Origin: Pantoea allii
GTDB taxonomy: Bacteria; Pseudomonadota; Gammaproteobacteria; Enterobacterales; Enterobacteriaceae
Assembly: GCF_002307475.1 (NCBI RefSeq)
Contig: NZ_NTMH01000035.1
Location: 1 to 64,000, forward strand
Length of the DNA: 64,000 bases
Direction of reading: 5' to 3'
Under the pieces are notes generated by a model, which was given only the letters and a program-made list of their open reading frames with translations, was not told where the DNA came from and made no database searches. The position numbers and the translations under genes were made by a program. Shown here in pieces: positions 27,361-36,171 of the stretch. How positions within the stretch are numbered: position 1 is the first letter of the stretch; each line of letters starts with the position of its first letter.

Positions 27361-29724
27361 TTACGCCAGCCGATAACATGACGTCCTTTCACCGTTGATC
27401 CACAGCGAACGCTGCTCACCCGGCGGCAACATAATCGCTATCTCACGCCACGCCGGCAGATAATCGCCGCGCTTTTCAATGGTCAGATCCAGCCGTGACG
27501 CGCTACTGGTTAAAGACCAGTTCAACCATAACGCATTGCCTTTCTGCCAACCGTGGGTTTCGCCGTCGTCATCGAACACCTCACCCTGGGTGGTGGCATC
27601 GCCCGGCGCAGGCCAAATCTGCAGCTCACGCACGTTATCACGTTGCGCATCGGTGGTGGTTTCGCACTGTCCCAGTGGGAGTGCGGCCCCGGCACGGACC
27701 AGCAACGGCAACCGATCCAGCGGTGCATCCAGCGTCACGGTTTGTCCGCCCGCCAGCCAGTTGCCGGTGTGCCAGTCATACCAGCCGTGGGTATTTTCCG
27801 GCAGATAAACCTGGCGCTGGCGTGCGCCCTGCTCCACCACGCTGGCCACCAGCAGATCGCGTCCCAGCATAAAATCATCGCACTCGTCGTACGTACGGGG
27901 ATCGTCCTCATGATCGAGGAAGGTCGGCCTCAGCATGGGTTCATCCTGCTCGCTGGCCTGCCAGGCAAGCGTATACAGATAAGGCATCAGACGATAACGC
28001 AGGCGGATCGCCTCGCGGATCATCGGTGTGGCTTCCGGATACATCCAGGGCTCGTTCACCGTATGATCGTCATTCCAGGAGTGAATGGTAAACCGTGGGT
28101 GCATCACGCCATTCTGCACCCAGCGCACAAACAGCTCCGGATCGGGTTTATCCCCGGCAAAGCCGCCCACATCGTGCCCCACGTTAAACAGGCCTGACAG
28201 GCTCATCCCTAATCCCATGCGGATGTTGTAGCGCAGGGTTTGCCAGTTTGTCCGGTTGTCGCCGCTCCAGGTCTGCACATAGCGCTGCATCCCTGCACAG
28301 CCAGAGCGCGAGATCAGATACGGCCGCTTCTCCGGGGCAAAGCGCTGCTGAGCTTCCATCGAGGCCCGCATCATCATTAGCGGCATCACCGGACGAATAT
28401 GCTTGATGGCGATGGGCTGACCAAAGCCATAGCAGCGCGCTTCGCCGTCCCAGACTTCATATTCGTTATTGTCGTTCCAGGTTGAATCGATGCCTTTTTT
28501 CAGCAACTGCTCAGTGACGTTTTGTTGCCACCACGCCACGGTTTGTGGGTGGGTAAAATCCAGATGCGAGCCTTCGTCATCCCAGAACACCGAGCGTTCA
28601 GGCCGGTCATGTTCCGAATCGCGGATAAACAGTCCCTGGTCCGCCACTTCTTTGTAACGTGGATGATCCTGCAGCAGACAAGGCTTGATATTGGCTGCCA
28701 GCTTCATCCCGGCCTGATGGAAAGAAGCGCTCATCCCCTCCGGGTTCGGCACCTTGTCGTAGTTCCAGTTAAACACGTAGCGCTTGTTGTTAATGGAGGT
28801 GTAACCCGACGACAGCTGAAACGAATCGCAGGGAATTTCATGCTCGCGGCACAGCTGGATAAAGGACAGGAGTTGCTGCTGCGCATCTGGCGCATCCGTG
28901 TAGTGCATGGTGGAACCGCTATAGCCCAGACTCCACTTCGGCTGAAACAGGGTACGACCGGTAAGGCGAACAAAGGCCTTGGTGACGTCCAGCAGCGTCG
29001 GACCCAGCATCATGTAGTAATCCAGATCGCCCGCCTCCGCACGGTAGCGACGATAAGGCAGATGGTAATTATCTAACTCATTGCCCAGATCCAGCCAGCT
29101 GCTGCTGAGGTTATCGTAAAACAGGCCAAAGCTGACGCCGTCACGCTGGGTCAGCGTGAAGGGAATATGCTTGTAGAGCGGATCGGTACTGGCCGCGTTA
29201 TAGCCCATGGCGTCCAGGTTACGCATCTCATAACGACGGTTAACCCGGTTGAGGTCGCCACTTTTTTCACCCAGGCCGTAAACCCGATCCTGCGGCTGGC
29301 GGCGCTGATAATGTTCCACGCCATCGCCATGCATGTTCAGCAGGTAAGCCCCGGTATGGCGATCGACCGCCAGCGGTTGCCAGCCAGTGCCGTCAAAATG
29401 TTCCCAACTGAGGCACAGCGGATAATGCACGGTGACGCGCAGCCGGTCAGTGGCCAGACGGATTTGCTGCGCCTCCTGCTCAACGGTAAAGGCGGGCAGC
29501 GTAAAGCCTTCTAACGATTCGCGATCGCGTCCCTCCCATGGCACATCCTCCTGGGGAGCAATGCTCCAGGTGCGGTTGAGCGCCAGCTCTCCATCGCGTT
29601 TCAGCAGCACGCGCATCAGGCCATTTTCTAATACGTAAATACGTAAAAAGTGACGTTGCTCGACTTTCAGTTCGACGAAATTCGCCGCCTGGTGATGAAG
29701 CGTCCATGTCTTAAGCGTTTTCAT
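27361..29724 (-). CDS. GH31 alpha-glycosidase
   Basis: A 787-residue cytoplasmic glycoside hydrolase of family 31 (no signal peptide). An N-terminal beta-sandwich with YGLGEKSGDLNR leads to the TIM barrel. The nucleophile lies in STWNDNNEYE (near residue 417), equivalent to WxDMNE of alpha-glucosidases, and the acid/base in WSGDNRTNW (near 489). NVGHDVGGFAGD and FTIHSWND complete the substrate pocket, and a C-terminal beta domain follows. WNDNNE with SGDN favours an alpha-glucosidase rather than YicI-type alpha-xylosidase or YihQ-type sulfoquinovosidase. It follows an MFS importer by 10 bp in the same operon, so it probably acts on an imported alpha-glycoside of unknown identity. Confidence 0.92.
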   Translation of the reverse strand: MKTLKTWTLHHQAANFVELKVEQRHFLRIYVLENGLMRVLLKRDGELALNRTWSIAPQEDVPWEGRDRESLEGFTLPAFTVEQEAQQIRLATDRLRVTVHYPLCLSWEHFDGTGWQPLAVDRHTGAYLLNMHGDGVEHYQRRQPQDRVYGLGEKSGDLNRVNRRYEMRNLDAMGYNAASTDPLYKHIPFTLTQRDGVSFGLFYDNLSSSWLDLGNELDNYHLPYRRYRAEAGDLDYYMMLGPTLLDVTKAFVRLTGRTLFQPKWSLGYSGSTMHYTDAPDAQQQLLSFIQLCREHEIPCDSFQLSSGYTSINNKRYVFNWNYDKVPNPEGMSASFHQAGMKLAANIKPCLLQDHPRYKEVADQGLFIRDSEHDRPERSVFWDDEGSHLDFTHPQTVAWWQQNVTEQLLKKGIDSTWNDNNEYEVWDGEARCYGFGQPIAIKHIRPVMPLMMMRASMEAQQRFAPEKRPYLISRSGCAGMQRYVQTWSGDNRTNWQTLRYNIRMGLGMSLSGLFNVGHDVGGFAGDKPDPELFVRWVQNGVMHPRFTIHSWNDDHTVNEPWMYPEATPMIREAIRLRYRLMPYLYTLAWQASEQDEPMLRPTFLDHEDDPRTYDECDDFMLGRDLLVASVVEQGARQRQVYLPENTHGWYDWHTGNWLAGGQTVTLDAPLDRLPLLVRAGAALPLGQCETTTDAQRDNVRELQIWPAPGDATTQGEVFDDDGETHGWQKGNALWLNWSLTSSASRLDLTIEKRGDYLPAWREIAIMLPPGEQRSLWINGERTSCYRLA

Positions 29725-29734
29725 CAGGTTACCC

Positions 29735-31042
29735 TCAATTTTTAGCAGTACGTTGGCGGCGTTCGGCGATAAACATCACCAGGAAAACCGCGCCAATCAG
29801 GTCAAAAAAGCCCATGGCAATAAACAGGGGATTAAAGCCAATGGTGTCGGCCGTGACGCCGATAATCAGCGAGAAAATAAAGCTGGCGATCCAGGCACAG
29901 GAGCCGCGCATCCCGTTAACCGTTGCCATCTGGCGGCGATCAAAACGCTCGACCACCAGCGCACTCAACATGCAGGAGATCACCTGGTGACCGAACCCGC
30001 CGATGGAGATCAGGGCGATGGCCAGATAGGGATCTTTAACCAGCGTCATTAGTGCCAGAGAGATCATCAGGGCAGCCCCGGTCACAGAACTGGCAACGAT
30101 AGAGTTGACGCGGGAGCAGCCAAACCAGCGCACATAGAGTTTGGTCAGATAACCACTGGCGATGCTGCCCAGATCCGCAGCCAGGAAGGGTAGCCAGGCA
30201 AACATCACGATCTGTTTCAGATCCATGCCGCGTTCGTTGGCCAGGTAGAGCGGCACCCAGAAGCTCAGTACCGCCCATGCGGGTTCAGCCAGAAAGGCCG
30301 GAATGGCAATACCGTAAAATTTCTTCTCTTTACCAATCTCTTTCATGGCGGTGAAAAACGGCAGCTTTTCGCCGATGACTTCTTTGTCCTGGGTGATAAA
30401 CGCCCGTTCTTCCTCCGACAGACGCGGATGATGTTCAGGTGAGTGATAACCCCACCACCAGAGCGCGACCCAGATCAGGCCCAGCCCACCGGTCAGCAGA
30501 AATGCGCCCTGCCAGCCAAACGAGATATGCGCGACATAAATAATGGGCGGTGCCAGCATCGCGCCAATGGAGAACCCCACGCCAGCCCAGCCTGCTGCTA
30601 CCGGTCGTTCCTTTTTCGGAAACCATTCCCCAATGGCTTTGGCATTCGCAGGCGTGGCTGCGGCCTCGGATGCCCCCATCACAAAGCGCAGCAGCGCCAG
30701 ATGCAGCCAGCTTCCGGCTCCGGCGTGCAGCAGACAGGTAATGGACCAGATAACGGCGCAGATTAAAAAGCCCATCTTCAGGCCGATAATATCGATCAAC
30801 CAACCGCAAAGAGGCTGAAACAGCGTATAGGCCAGCTGAAAGGCGGCTACCACCCAGGAATATTGCTCCGTAGTCATATTCAGGGTGTTTTTCAGTTCGG
30901 GGGCCAAAATGCCCAGGGAGTTACGGGTGATGTAGTTCACCGTCACGCCCAGCAGGAACATCCCCAGCATCCACCAGCGCAGATTTTTAATAACCCGCAC
31001 CGTGCGCGATGCGCTGGTGCGGGTGGTCGAGTCGAGACTCAT
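29735..31042 (-). CDS. MFS transporter, ACS/ExuT-like, sugar or glycoside importer
   Basis: A 435-residue protein with about 12 hydrophobic segments. The start is ATG 31042 (MSLDSTTRTSAS), behind CAGGAG at 7 bases; the longest frame adds 15 unsupported residues. NYITRNSLGILAPELK and ASEAAATPANAKAIGEWFPKKERP are typical of the anion:cation symporter family (ExuT, GudP, DgoT and relatives), which take up hexuronates and other sugar acids. It is first in an operon with the GH31 enzyme and divergent from a LacI-type gene. This suggests import of an anionic or neutral alpha-glycoside. The substrate is unproven. Confidence 0.9.
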   Translation of the reverse strand: MSLDSTTRTSASRTVRVIKNLRWWMLGMFLLGVTVNYITRNSLGILAPELKNTLNMTTEQYSWVVAAFQLAYTLFQPLCGWLIDIIGLKMGFLICAVIWSITCLLHAGAGSWLHLALLRFVMGASEAAATPANAKAIGEWFPKKERPVAAGWAGVGFSIGAMLAPPIIYVAHISFGWQGAFLLTGGLGLIWVALWWWGYHSPEHHPRLSEEERAFITQDKEVIGEKLPFFTAMKEIGKEKKFYGIAIPAFLAEPAWAVLSFWVPLYLANERGMDLKQIVMFAWLPFLAADLGSIASGYLTKLYVRWFGCSRVNSIVASSVTGAALMISLALMTLVKDPYLAIALISIGGFGHQVISCMLSALVVERFDRRQMATVNGMRGSCAWIASFIFSLIIGVTADTIGFNPLFIAMGFFDLIGAVFLVMFIAERRQRTAKN

Positions 31043-31118
31043 GATGAAACTCCTGTAGCCAGTAATAACCGCGTTGCCGCGAAGCAAACCTTTTTGTCTG
31101 ATCCGACCTTAAAAAAGC

Positions 31119-31147
31119 GCAAAACGTGGGTACAGCCCATTTTTTGC
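31119..31147. promoter_or_regulatory. Symmetric palindrome in the MFS-LacI gap
   Basis: GCAAAA(31119)...TGGG-TACAG-CCCA...TTTTGC(31147): both arms are symmetric about 31133, with only the CG/TT pair at the interior mismatched. It could be the operator for the adjacent LacI-type regulator controlling the MFS-GH31 operon. Confidence 0.4.
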
Positions 31148-31221
31148 AACTCTTTTCATGACACTATCTGGAAATAACAAAAAACCCCTCTCAGACCAGT
31201 AGGGACACGATTCAGCACGTT

Positions 31222-31237
31222 ATGAAAATTTTTTCAT
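31222..31237. promoter_or_regulatory. AT-rich palindrome upstream of the LacI-type gene
   Basis: ATGAAAA-TT-TTTTCAT is a perfect 7-bp palindrome 26 bases before the regulator start. LacI-type operators usually have a central CG, so this is a second, weaker candidate for autoregulation. Confidence 0.35.
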
Positions 31238-31244
31238 TTGCAGA

Positions 31245-31260
31245 TTTGAGGGCGATCACA
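31245..31260 (+). promoter_or_regulatory. CRP-like site next to the LacI-type start codon
   Basis: TTTGA-GGGCGA-TCACA matches 9 of 10 conserved bases of TGTGA-N6-TCACA. It overlaps the ribosome site region of the regulator gene, so it would repress that gene rather than activate it, or may be chance. Confidence 0.35.
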
Positions 31261-31262
31261 GA

Positions 31263-32327
31263 ATGAAACAAAGCTTAAAAGTGAGCGAGATTGCCGCCCT
31301 GAGCGGCGTGTCAGTCAGCACGGTTTCTCGCGTCCTGGCCGGGAAAGCCAATATCCGCACCGCCACGCGCGATAAAGTCCTGCGCATTGCCCAACAGCAA
31401 GGCGTACTGGACAACCTTCATCATGGGCGGCTGCTGCTTAACGATCTGATGGTGTTTGCACCGCCGCGCGCGTTTGATATCCGCACGGATATCTTTTATT
31501 ACAAGGTGATCCAGGGCATCAGCGAGGCCGTCAAACCGCACGATGTCCGGTTGCGCTACTGCCCGCTGGAAGAGGTGGAAAGCGATGCCGCCCTGTTTAT
31601 CGACAAGATGCAGCAGACGGAGGCGGCGCTGTTAATCGGTATCGACGACGAGCACATCCATCAGTTGGCAGCCGAAATGAATAAGCCCTGCGTGCTGATC
31701 AATGCCCGCGATCGCCGAATGCGGCTGCCCTCGGTATCGCCCGATCATCAGCTCATTGGGGAGTTTTCGGCGCGCTATTTGTTTGAACAGGGTCACCGGC
31801 AAATTCTGTCGCTGCACTGCCTGCGGCGTTACACCATGGAGCAGCGGCTGCAGGGAGTGCGCGATGCCTGGCATGCCATGAATCTGCGCTTCGACAGCCG
31901 CCAGCACCTGATTACGCTCAACAGCTTTAGCAGCAGCGAAGCCAGCGCCTGTCTGGGTGAATATCTGCGTCATTGTCCTCAGGCACAGCGGCCCACGGCG
32001 ATTCTGGCAAGTGGGGATTATATTGCGGCGGGAACCGTGCAGGCATTACAACAGGCCGGCCTGCGGGTGCCGCAGGATGTGTCCGTCATGAGCATGGATG
32101 GTTTTAATCTGGCGACCGTACAGGAGATTCCGTTAACCTCGGTGCAGGTGCCGCGGGATGAGCTGGGAGAAGCCGCGGTCAAAGTCCTTCAGGCCCTGCG
32201 TTTAGACCCGGACCTGCCACCCGGCAATCTGCTGCTGAACGGCAAGCTGGTGGTACGCGACTCTGTCCGCCGCATCCGGGATAATCCGGGCCATGCCTCG
32301 GTGCAGCAACACGGGCTTTACAGCTGA
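31263..32327 (+). CDS. LacI-family transcriptional regulator
   Basis: A 354-residue LacI-type regulator. The helix-turn-helix is VSEIAALSGVSVSTVSRVLAGKANI (about residues 7-31), followed by the hinge helix and a periplasmic-binding-protein-like effector domain (SARYLFEQGHRQILSLH, then PTAILASGDYIAAGTVQALQQAGLRVPQDVSVMSMDG). Residues VPRDELGEAAVKVLQALRL form the usual C-terminal segment. It is divergent from the MFS-GH31 operon across 220 bp that contain two palindromes. It probably represses that operon in the absence of its sugar. Confidence 0.93.
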   Translation: MKQSLKVSEIAALSGVSVSTVSRVLAGKANIRTATRDKVLRIAQQQGVLDNLHHGRLLLNDLMVFAPPRAFDIRTDIFYYKVIQGISEAVKPHDVRLRYCPLEEVESDAALFIDKMQQTEAALLIGIDDEHIHQLAAEMNKPCVLINARDRRMRLPSVSPDHQLIGEFSARYLFEQGHRQILSLHCLRRYTMEQRLQGVRDAWHAMNLRFDSRQHLITLNSFSSSEASACLGEYLRHCPQAQRPTAILASGDYIAAGTVQALQQAGLRVPQDVSVMSMDGFNLATVQEIPLTSVQVPRDELGEAAVKVLQALRLDPDLPPGNLLLNGKLVVRDSVRRIRDNPGHASVQQHGLYS

Positions 32328-32342
32328 GGAGGCATCGCGCGC

Positions 32343-33431
32343 TCAGGCAAAGCTTTCCCAGCGGGATGACAGCGTGAAATGACGCTGCCAGTTCAGCGTC
32401 GCGGGCGTTCGGGCGATTAACTGCTGACACAATGCCGGCTCGACAAAAGCGGGGATCACCTGTTCCGCCCCGCTGTGTTGGATCAGCGCCAGTTGATCGT
32501 CCAGTGGTGGGTGAACATTCCAGGGTAGCCACTGCGCCAACCCGTTTTGCAGCATCTCGAAGGCCCGCGTGCCGCGTGCCACATGGCTACTAAAAATCAG
32601 ATTGAATTCGGGTCGCTGGCTCAGCGTGGCAGCCAGGCCACTGTCTGCCACCGCATCGGCTGCGACAATAATGCTGTCAGGCCGCCATTGCGTTGGCGTC
32701 GGCTCGCGCAGTAGCGGCAGTAACGCCAGCGCGGTAGCGGCAGGTAATGTATTTTGCGCCAGCAGCTGTGACACTTCCTCACGTACCTGCGGGCAAAGTA
32801 CGACAGATAAACCCTGGCTACGCAGCCATAATGCCATCTCCGGGCCTCTGCCATGCAACGGCGCCGTGACCACCGCGCCTTTTCGCGCTGCCTGCACCAG
32901 GGCATCAACCTGCTGATCCAGACGCTGATTGCGGTCGCCGTAGGATGCATCGGTAATCAGCCAGCGCGCCCGTGGCGGCCGGTCAAAAGGCAGCAGCAGC
33001 GACTCACAGCTCCAGTCTCCCATATAGGTAATCCCGCCCGCGACCGGCAGATGAAACCAGACGGAGCCGGGCGAGTGCCCGCTCCGGCCGGTAAACAGGT
33101 TAAGCGGCCCCATCGCGCACTGCCCGTGCAACGGCAGAGAATGCCGCCAGCGGGCGGGCACCGGGCAAGCAGCCAACTGCTGCCAGGTCAGCTCCGTAGC
33201 ATAAACCGGCGGCGATCCCAGCTGTTGCCAGCTGTCGAGCGCACCGGCATGGTCGCCGTGGGAGTGGGTAAGGCAAATCGCATCAACCTGGCCTGTCTTA
33301 GTCAGATCAGGCTTTACGCCCGGTTCAGGCCCTGCGCCCAGGTCCCACAACAGGCGATATCCCTGAATCTCAAGCAGGAAAGCGGCGGGCAATTTACCGC
33401 CCACGCCGCTCACCACCGTCAGGCTTGCCAT
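32343..33431 (-). CDS. Beta-CASP-like metallo-beta-lactamase-fold hydrolase
   Basis: A 362-residue MBL-fold protein. The start is ATG 33431 (MASLTVVSGVG) behind AAGGAG at 7 bases; it overlaps the permease gene by 13 bases. Metal motifs are H56-S-H-G-D-H61, GHSPGS (H119) and MGDW (D139). The following segments match the beta-CASP insertion pattern of nucleic-acid-processing MBL enzymes: TDASYGDR (acid D161), TAPLHGRGPEMALWL and SIIVAADAVADSGLA, then FSSHVARG and NVHPPLDDQLALIQHSG with late histidines. Beta-CASP enzymes usually cut RNA or DNA. Co-translation with an ABC importer and a Pho-box candidate suggests that it may hydrolyse an imported phosphodiester. That is inference. Confidence 0.8.
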   Translation of the reverse strand: MASLTVVSGVGGKLPAAFLLEIQGYRLLWDLGAGPEPGVKPDLTKTGQVDAICLTHSHGDHAGALDSWQQLGSPPVYATELTWQQLAACPVPARWRHSLPLHGQCAMGPLNLFTGRSGHSPGSVWFHLPVAGGITYMGDWSCESLLLPFDRPPRARWLITDASYGDRNQRLDQQVDALVQAARKGAVVTAPLHGRGPEMALWLRSQGLSVVLCPQVREEVSQLLAQNTLPAATALALLPLLREPTPTQWRPDSIIVAADAVADSGLAATLSQRPEFNLIFSSHVARGTRAFEMLQNGLAQWLPWNVHPPLDDQLALIQHSGAEQVIPAFVEPALCQQLIARTPATLNWQRHFTLSSRWESFA

Positions 33432-35161
33432 GGCAATACTCCTTGCGGCAGGCGGCGCGTCAGACGCGTTGCCAGCAGCATTAAGGTCAGAACAACCAGA
33501 ATCATCAGGCATCCCACGGCGGCAGCCAGCGGGGCGGAACCGCCTTCATCGAGAAAGATGATGGTAGGCCCCAGGGTTTGTGTGTCAGACGTCACCAGCA
33601 GTACCGATACCTGAATTTCATTTAACGCGGTCAGAAACACCAACAGGCTTCCCGCCAGCGCCGACGGTGCCGCCAGCGGCAGTAAAATATCGCGCATACG
33701 ACGCATAAAACCAGCCCCGCACAGACGGGCGGCTTCATCCAGCGACGGCTCAATTTGTGCGAAGCCTGCCAGCGTGGGCCGCAAGACTAAAGCCAGAAAG
33801 TTGGACAGATAGGCAGCAAGAATGATCCAGACCGTGCCGTAAATCGACACCTCCAGCAGCGGAAGCGGCGGCAGAAAGAACAGTATGGCCGCCACGCCTG
33901 TCACAATGCCGGGCAGCGCGTACGTCAGTTCACTGGCAAACCACAGGCCGCGAACCAGTCGGGTGCGCTGCCAGCTCAGGAAAAAAGCCAGAAACAACGC
34001 CATGGTGGTCAGGATCAGCGTCGCCAGGGAGGTCAGCCACAGGCTGGTCGCGAAAGCATGACGGATTGCAGGATAGCCCCACAGCGCCTGATAAATGTTC
34101 TCCAGCGTCAGGGTTTGCCACGTTAAGGCCTGACCAAAACCCCGCGTCAGCGCCGTGGTCAGCAGCGCGCTGACGGGCATGATAAGCGTGGCGGCCATCC
34201 ACAGCCAGGCCATGACTTCCATGGGCAAGCGAGCGCCTTTTAGCGGTTGATGGAACGGGCGCGGCGAGCCACTGACCCGGACATCCTGCCGACCGCCCAG
34301 CCACGCGCTTAGCATCATGCCGGTCAGCGTGATCAGCGCAATCAGCAAGGAATAGACGGCGGTATCCGGCAACGCGCTGGGGCCGATGGCGTTGAGCTGT
34401 TGATAGACCAGGGTAATTAAGGTCGGTAATCGCGCCGGAATGCCCAGCATCGCCTGAATACCAAAATTACCGACGGCCGCCACAAATGCCAGCGCCGCCC
34501 CGGCAAAAATGGCGGGGCGCGCCAGCGGCAGAATGATGGTACGCAGGATTTGCCCGTGCGACGCACCGCTGATCTGCGCCGCCTCCACCAGTTCGGCGGG
34601 TAAACGCCGAAGGCCGGCTCGTACCGTCAGAAACACCAGCGGCGCATTGTGCAAACCCAGCAGCAGCACGATTCCGCCCCACGAACAGAGCGGCTGCTCA
34701 CCCGGCGCAAACCAGGGTAAACCCAGCCGCTGAAACAGCGATGCCAGCAGGCTACCCGGTGCCAGTGCCTGGAGCCAGGCGAGCGCCGTCACCTGCGGCG
34801 GAATCATTAACGGTAAGATAAACGCAAAGACCCAGGCCGCTTTGGCGCGCATATCGCTCAGCGCGACCAGCCAGGCGGCAAATGTACCGAGCAGCAGCGA
34901 CAGCAGGGTGGCACTCAGCCCGACGCTTAAGGTATTTAGCGTGGCGCTGAGAACCCGACGGCTGACCAGCAACTGCGTCAGCCGGGCCAGATCCGGCACG
35001 CCCTGCGGCGCCACCGCTGTCCAGATCAGCCGCCCAAAGGGCGCGACGGAGAGCAGTCCGATCGTCAGCACCAGCAGCCCCAGCACCCACGGCTCGGCGC
35101 GAAAACGCCAGCGTGCGGGCTGCAAACGGCGGGGCCGACAGTCGTTACTCAGCACGCTCAT
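33419..35161 (-). CDS. ABC transporter permease (fused, two-domain, ThiP/FbpB type)
   Basis: A 580-residue permease with about 12 membrane helices in two related halves. Each half carries an EAA loop for contact with the ATPase: ELVEAAQISGASHGQILRTIILPLARP (first half) and SLDEAARLCGAGFMRRMRDILLPLAAP (second half). This fused layout is typical of the FbpB/SfuB/ThiP and PhnU/PhnV-like group. Its start is 2 bp after the SBP stop. It is third in the ATPase-SBP-permease-hydrolase operon. The leader includes a positively charged N terminus rather than a signal peptide. Confidence 0.92.
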   Translation of the reverse strand: MSVLSNDCRPRRLQPARWRFRAEPWVLGLLVLTIGLLSVAPFGRLIWTAVAPQGVPDLARLTQLLVSRRVLSATLNTLSVGLSATLLSLLLGTFAAWLVALSDMRAKAAWVFAFILPLMIPPQVTALAWLQALAPGSLLASLFQRLGLPWFAPGEQPLCSWGGIVLLLGLHNAPLVFLTVRAGLRRLPAELVEAAQISGASHGQILRTIILPLARPAIFAGAALAFVAAVGNFGIQAMLGIPARLPTLITLVYQQLNAIGPSALPDTAVYSLLIALITLTGMMLSAWLGGRQDVRVSGSPRPFHQPLKGARLPMEVMAWLWMAATLIMPVSALLTTALTRGFGQALTWQTLTLENIYQALWGYPAIRHAFATSLWLTSLATLILTTMALFLAFFLSWQRTRLVRGLWFASELTYALPGIVTGVAAILFFLPPLPLLEVSIYGTVWIILAAYLSNFLALVLRPTLAGFAQIEPSLDEAARLCGAGFMRRMRDILLPLAAPSALAGSLLVFLTALNEIQVSVLLVTSDTQTLGPTIIFLDEGGSAPLAAAVGCLMILVVLTLMLLATRLTRRLPQGVLPWQA

Positions 35162-35163
35162 GT

Positions 35164-36156
35164 TCAGCCACCAAACAGCGCGGTAAACTGCTCCCGCACC
35201 TGCGCATCGTCCGCGACCGCCTTCTCAACGTCCGGCGTCAGCAGTTTGATCTGGTCGACAGGGACAAATCCTTCAGGCGCGGCAACGCGGTCATCGACCG
35301 GCCGGTTACCCTGCTGCACCACCAGTTTCTGCCCCTGTTCGGAGAGTAAAAAGTCCACAAAGGTTTTGGCGGCAGGCAGGTTATGTACCGATTTCATAAT
35401 GGCAACCGGTTCGGTGACGTAAGAAACCCCTTCTTCGGGATAAACCAGGTCGATGGGCGAACCCTGTTTTTTGGCCCGGATGATGTCAGCATCGGTAATC
35501 ACGCCATATTTATCCATCCCGCTGGCCACGGCTTTTAAAGCCGGTCCGTTGCCGCCCTGCGGCGCAATACCCAGCGCCGCCAACTGCTTATAGAAGTTCC
35601 AGCCGATGTCCGGCGTCGTAATATCGGTGTGCAGTTTATACAGGGCCGCCCCGGAGTAGAGCGGGCTGGGTACGGCTATTTGCCCTTTGTTATCAGCATT
35701 GAGCAACGCTTTCCAGCTGTTGACCGGTTTGGCACGTTGCGTGTTATAGGCAATCACGGTGGCGATGATTTTGGTACCAAAAAAGGTTTTATCACGGTCA
35801 TAAAACGCAGGCTTCAGGTGATCCACAGGCGCATCCTGATACGCATACAGCTGCTTCTCTTTCTTCAGCGCGCCGAGGTTGATGGCATCCGCCACCAGCA
35901 GCACGTCAGGCTTGACCTTGCCGCTCATCATTTCCGTGTGCAGGACATTCATTAACTGCGTGGTGCCGTTGCGCGTCCATTCCACCTGAATCGCGGGATA
36001 AGCGGCTTTGAACGCATCCATGGTTTGCTGCGCAATTTCCGGTGCCTGCGAGGTGTACACCACCAGCTTGCCGCTGGGCTTGTCAGCCGCCTGCGCCAGC
36101 GTTGAACCTGTCAGCACAGCCGTGAACAGTAGCGAGAAAAGAATGACCTTTTTCAT
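35164..36156 (-). CDS. ABC transporter periplasmic substrate-binding protein (Fbp/Afu/phosphonate-like)
   Basis: A 330-residue periplasmic binding protein with a Sec signal (MKKVILFSLLFTAVL, cleavage near AQAAD). GKLVVYTSQAPEIAQQTM and FKAAYPAIQVEW are typical of the FbpA/AfuA/ThiB/PhnS family of type II binding proteins. NGTTQLMNVLHTEMMSGK and DVLLVADAINLGALKKEKQL form the first lobe. The tyrosine pair of iron-binding FbpA is not obvious, so ferric iron is less likely. AfuA relatives bind sugar phosphates and PhnS relatives bind aminoethylphosphonate. A phosphorus compound would suit the Pho-box candidate in front of the operon. Confidence 0.88.
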   Translation of the reverse strand: MKKVILFSLLFTAVLTGSTLAQAADKPSGKLVVYTSQAPEIAQQTMDAFKAAYPAIQVEWTRNGTTQLMNVLHTEMMSGKVKPDVLLVADAINLGALKKEKQLYAYQDAPVDHLKPAFYDRDKTFFGTKIIATVIAYNTQRAKPVNSWKALLNADNKGQIAVPSPLYSGAALYKLHTDITTPDIGWNFYKQLAALGIAPQGGNGPALKAVASGMDKYGVITDADIIRAKKQGSPIDLVYPEEGVSYVTEPVAIMKSVHNLPAAKTFVDFLLSEQGQKLVVQQGNRPVDDRVAAPEGFVPVDQIKLLTPDVEKAVADDAQVREQFTALFGG

Positions 36157-36171
36157 ATTGTCTGAAGTCCT

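Noticed and set aside
27361..29724. GH31 enzyme as YicI-type alpha-xylosidase or YihQ sulfoquinovosidase
   Set aside because: Length and motifs (WNDNNE, SGDNRTNW) differ from both; no yih or xyl-type neighbours.
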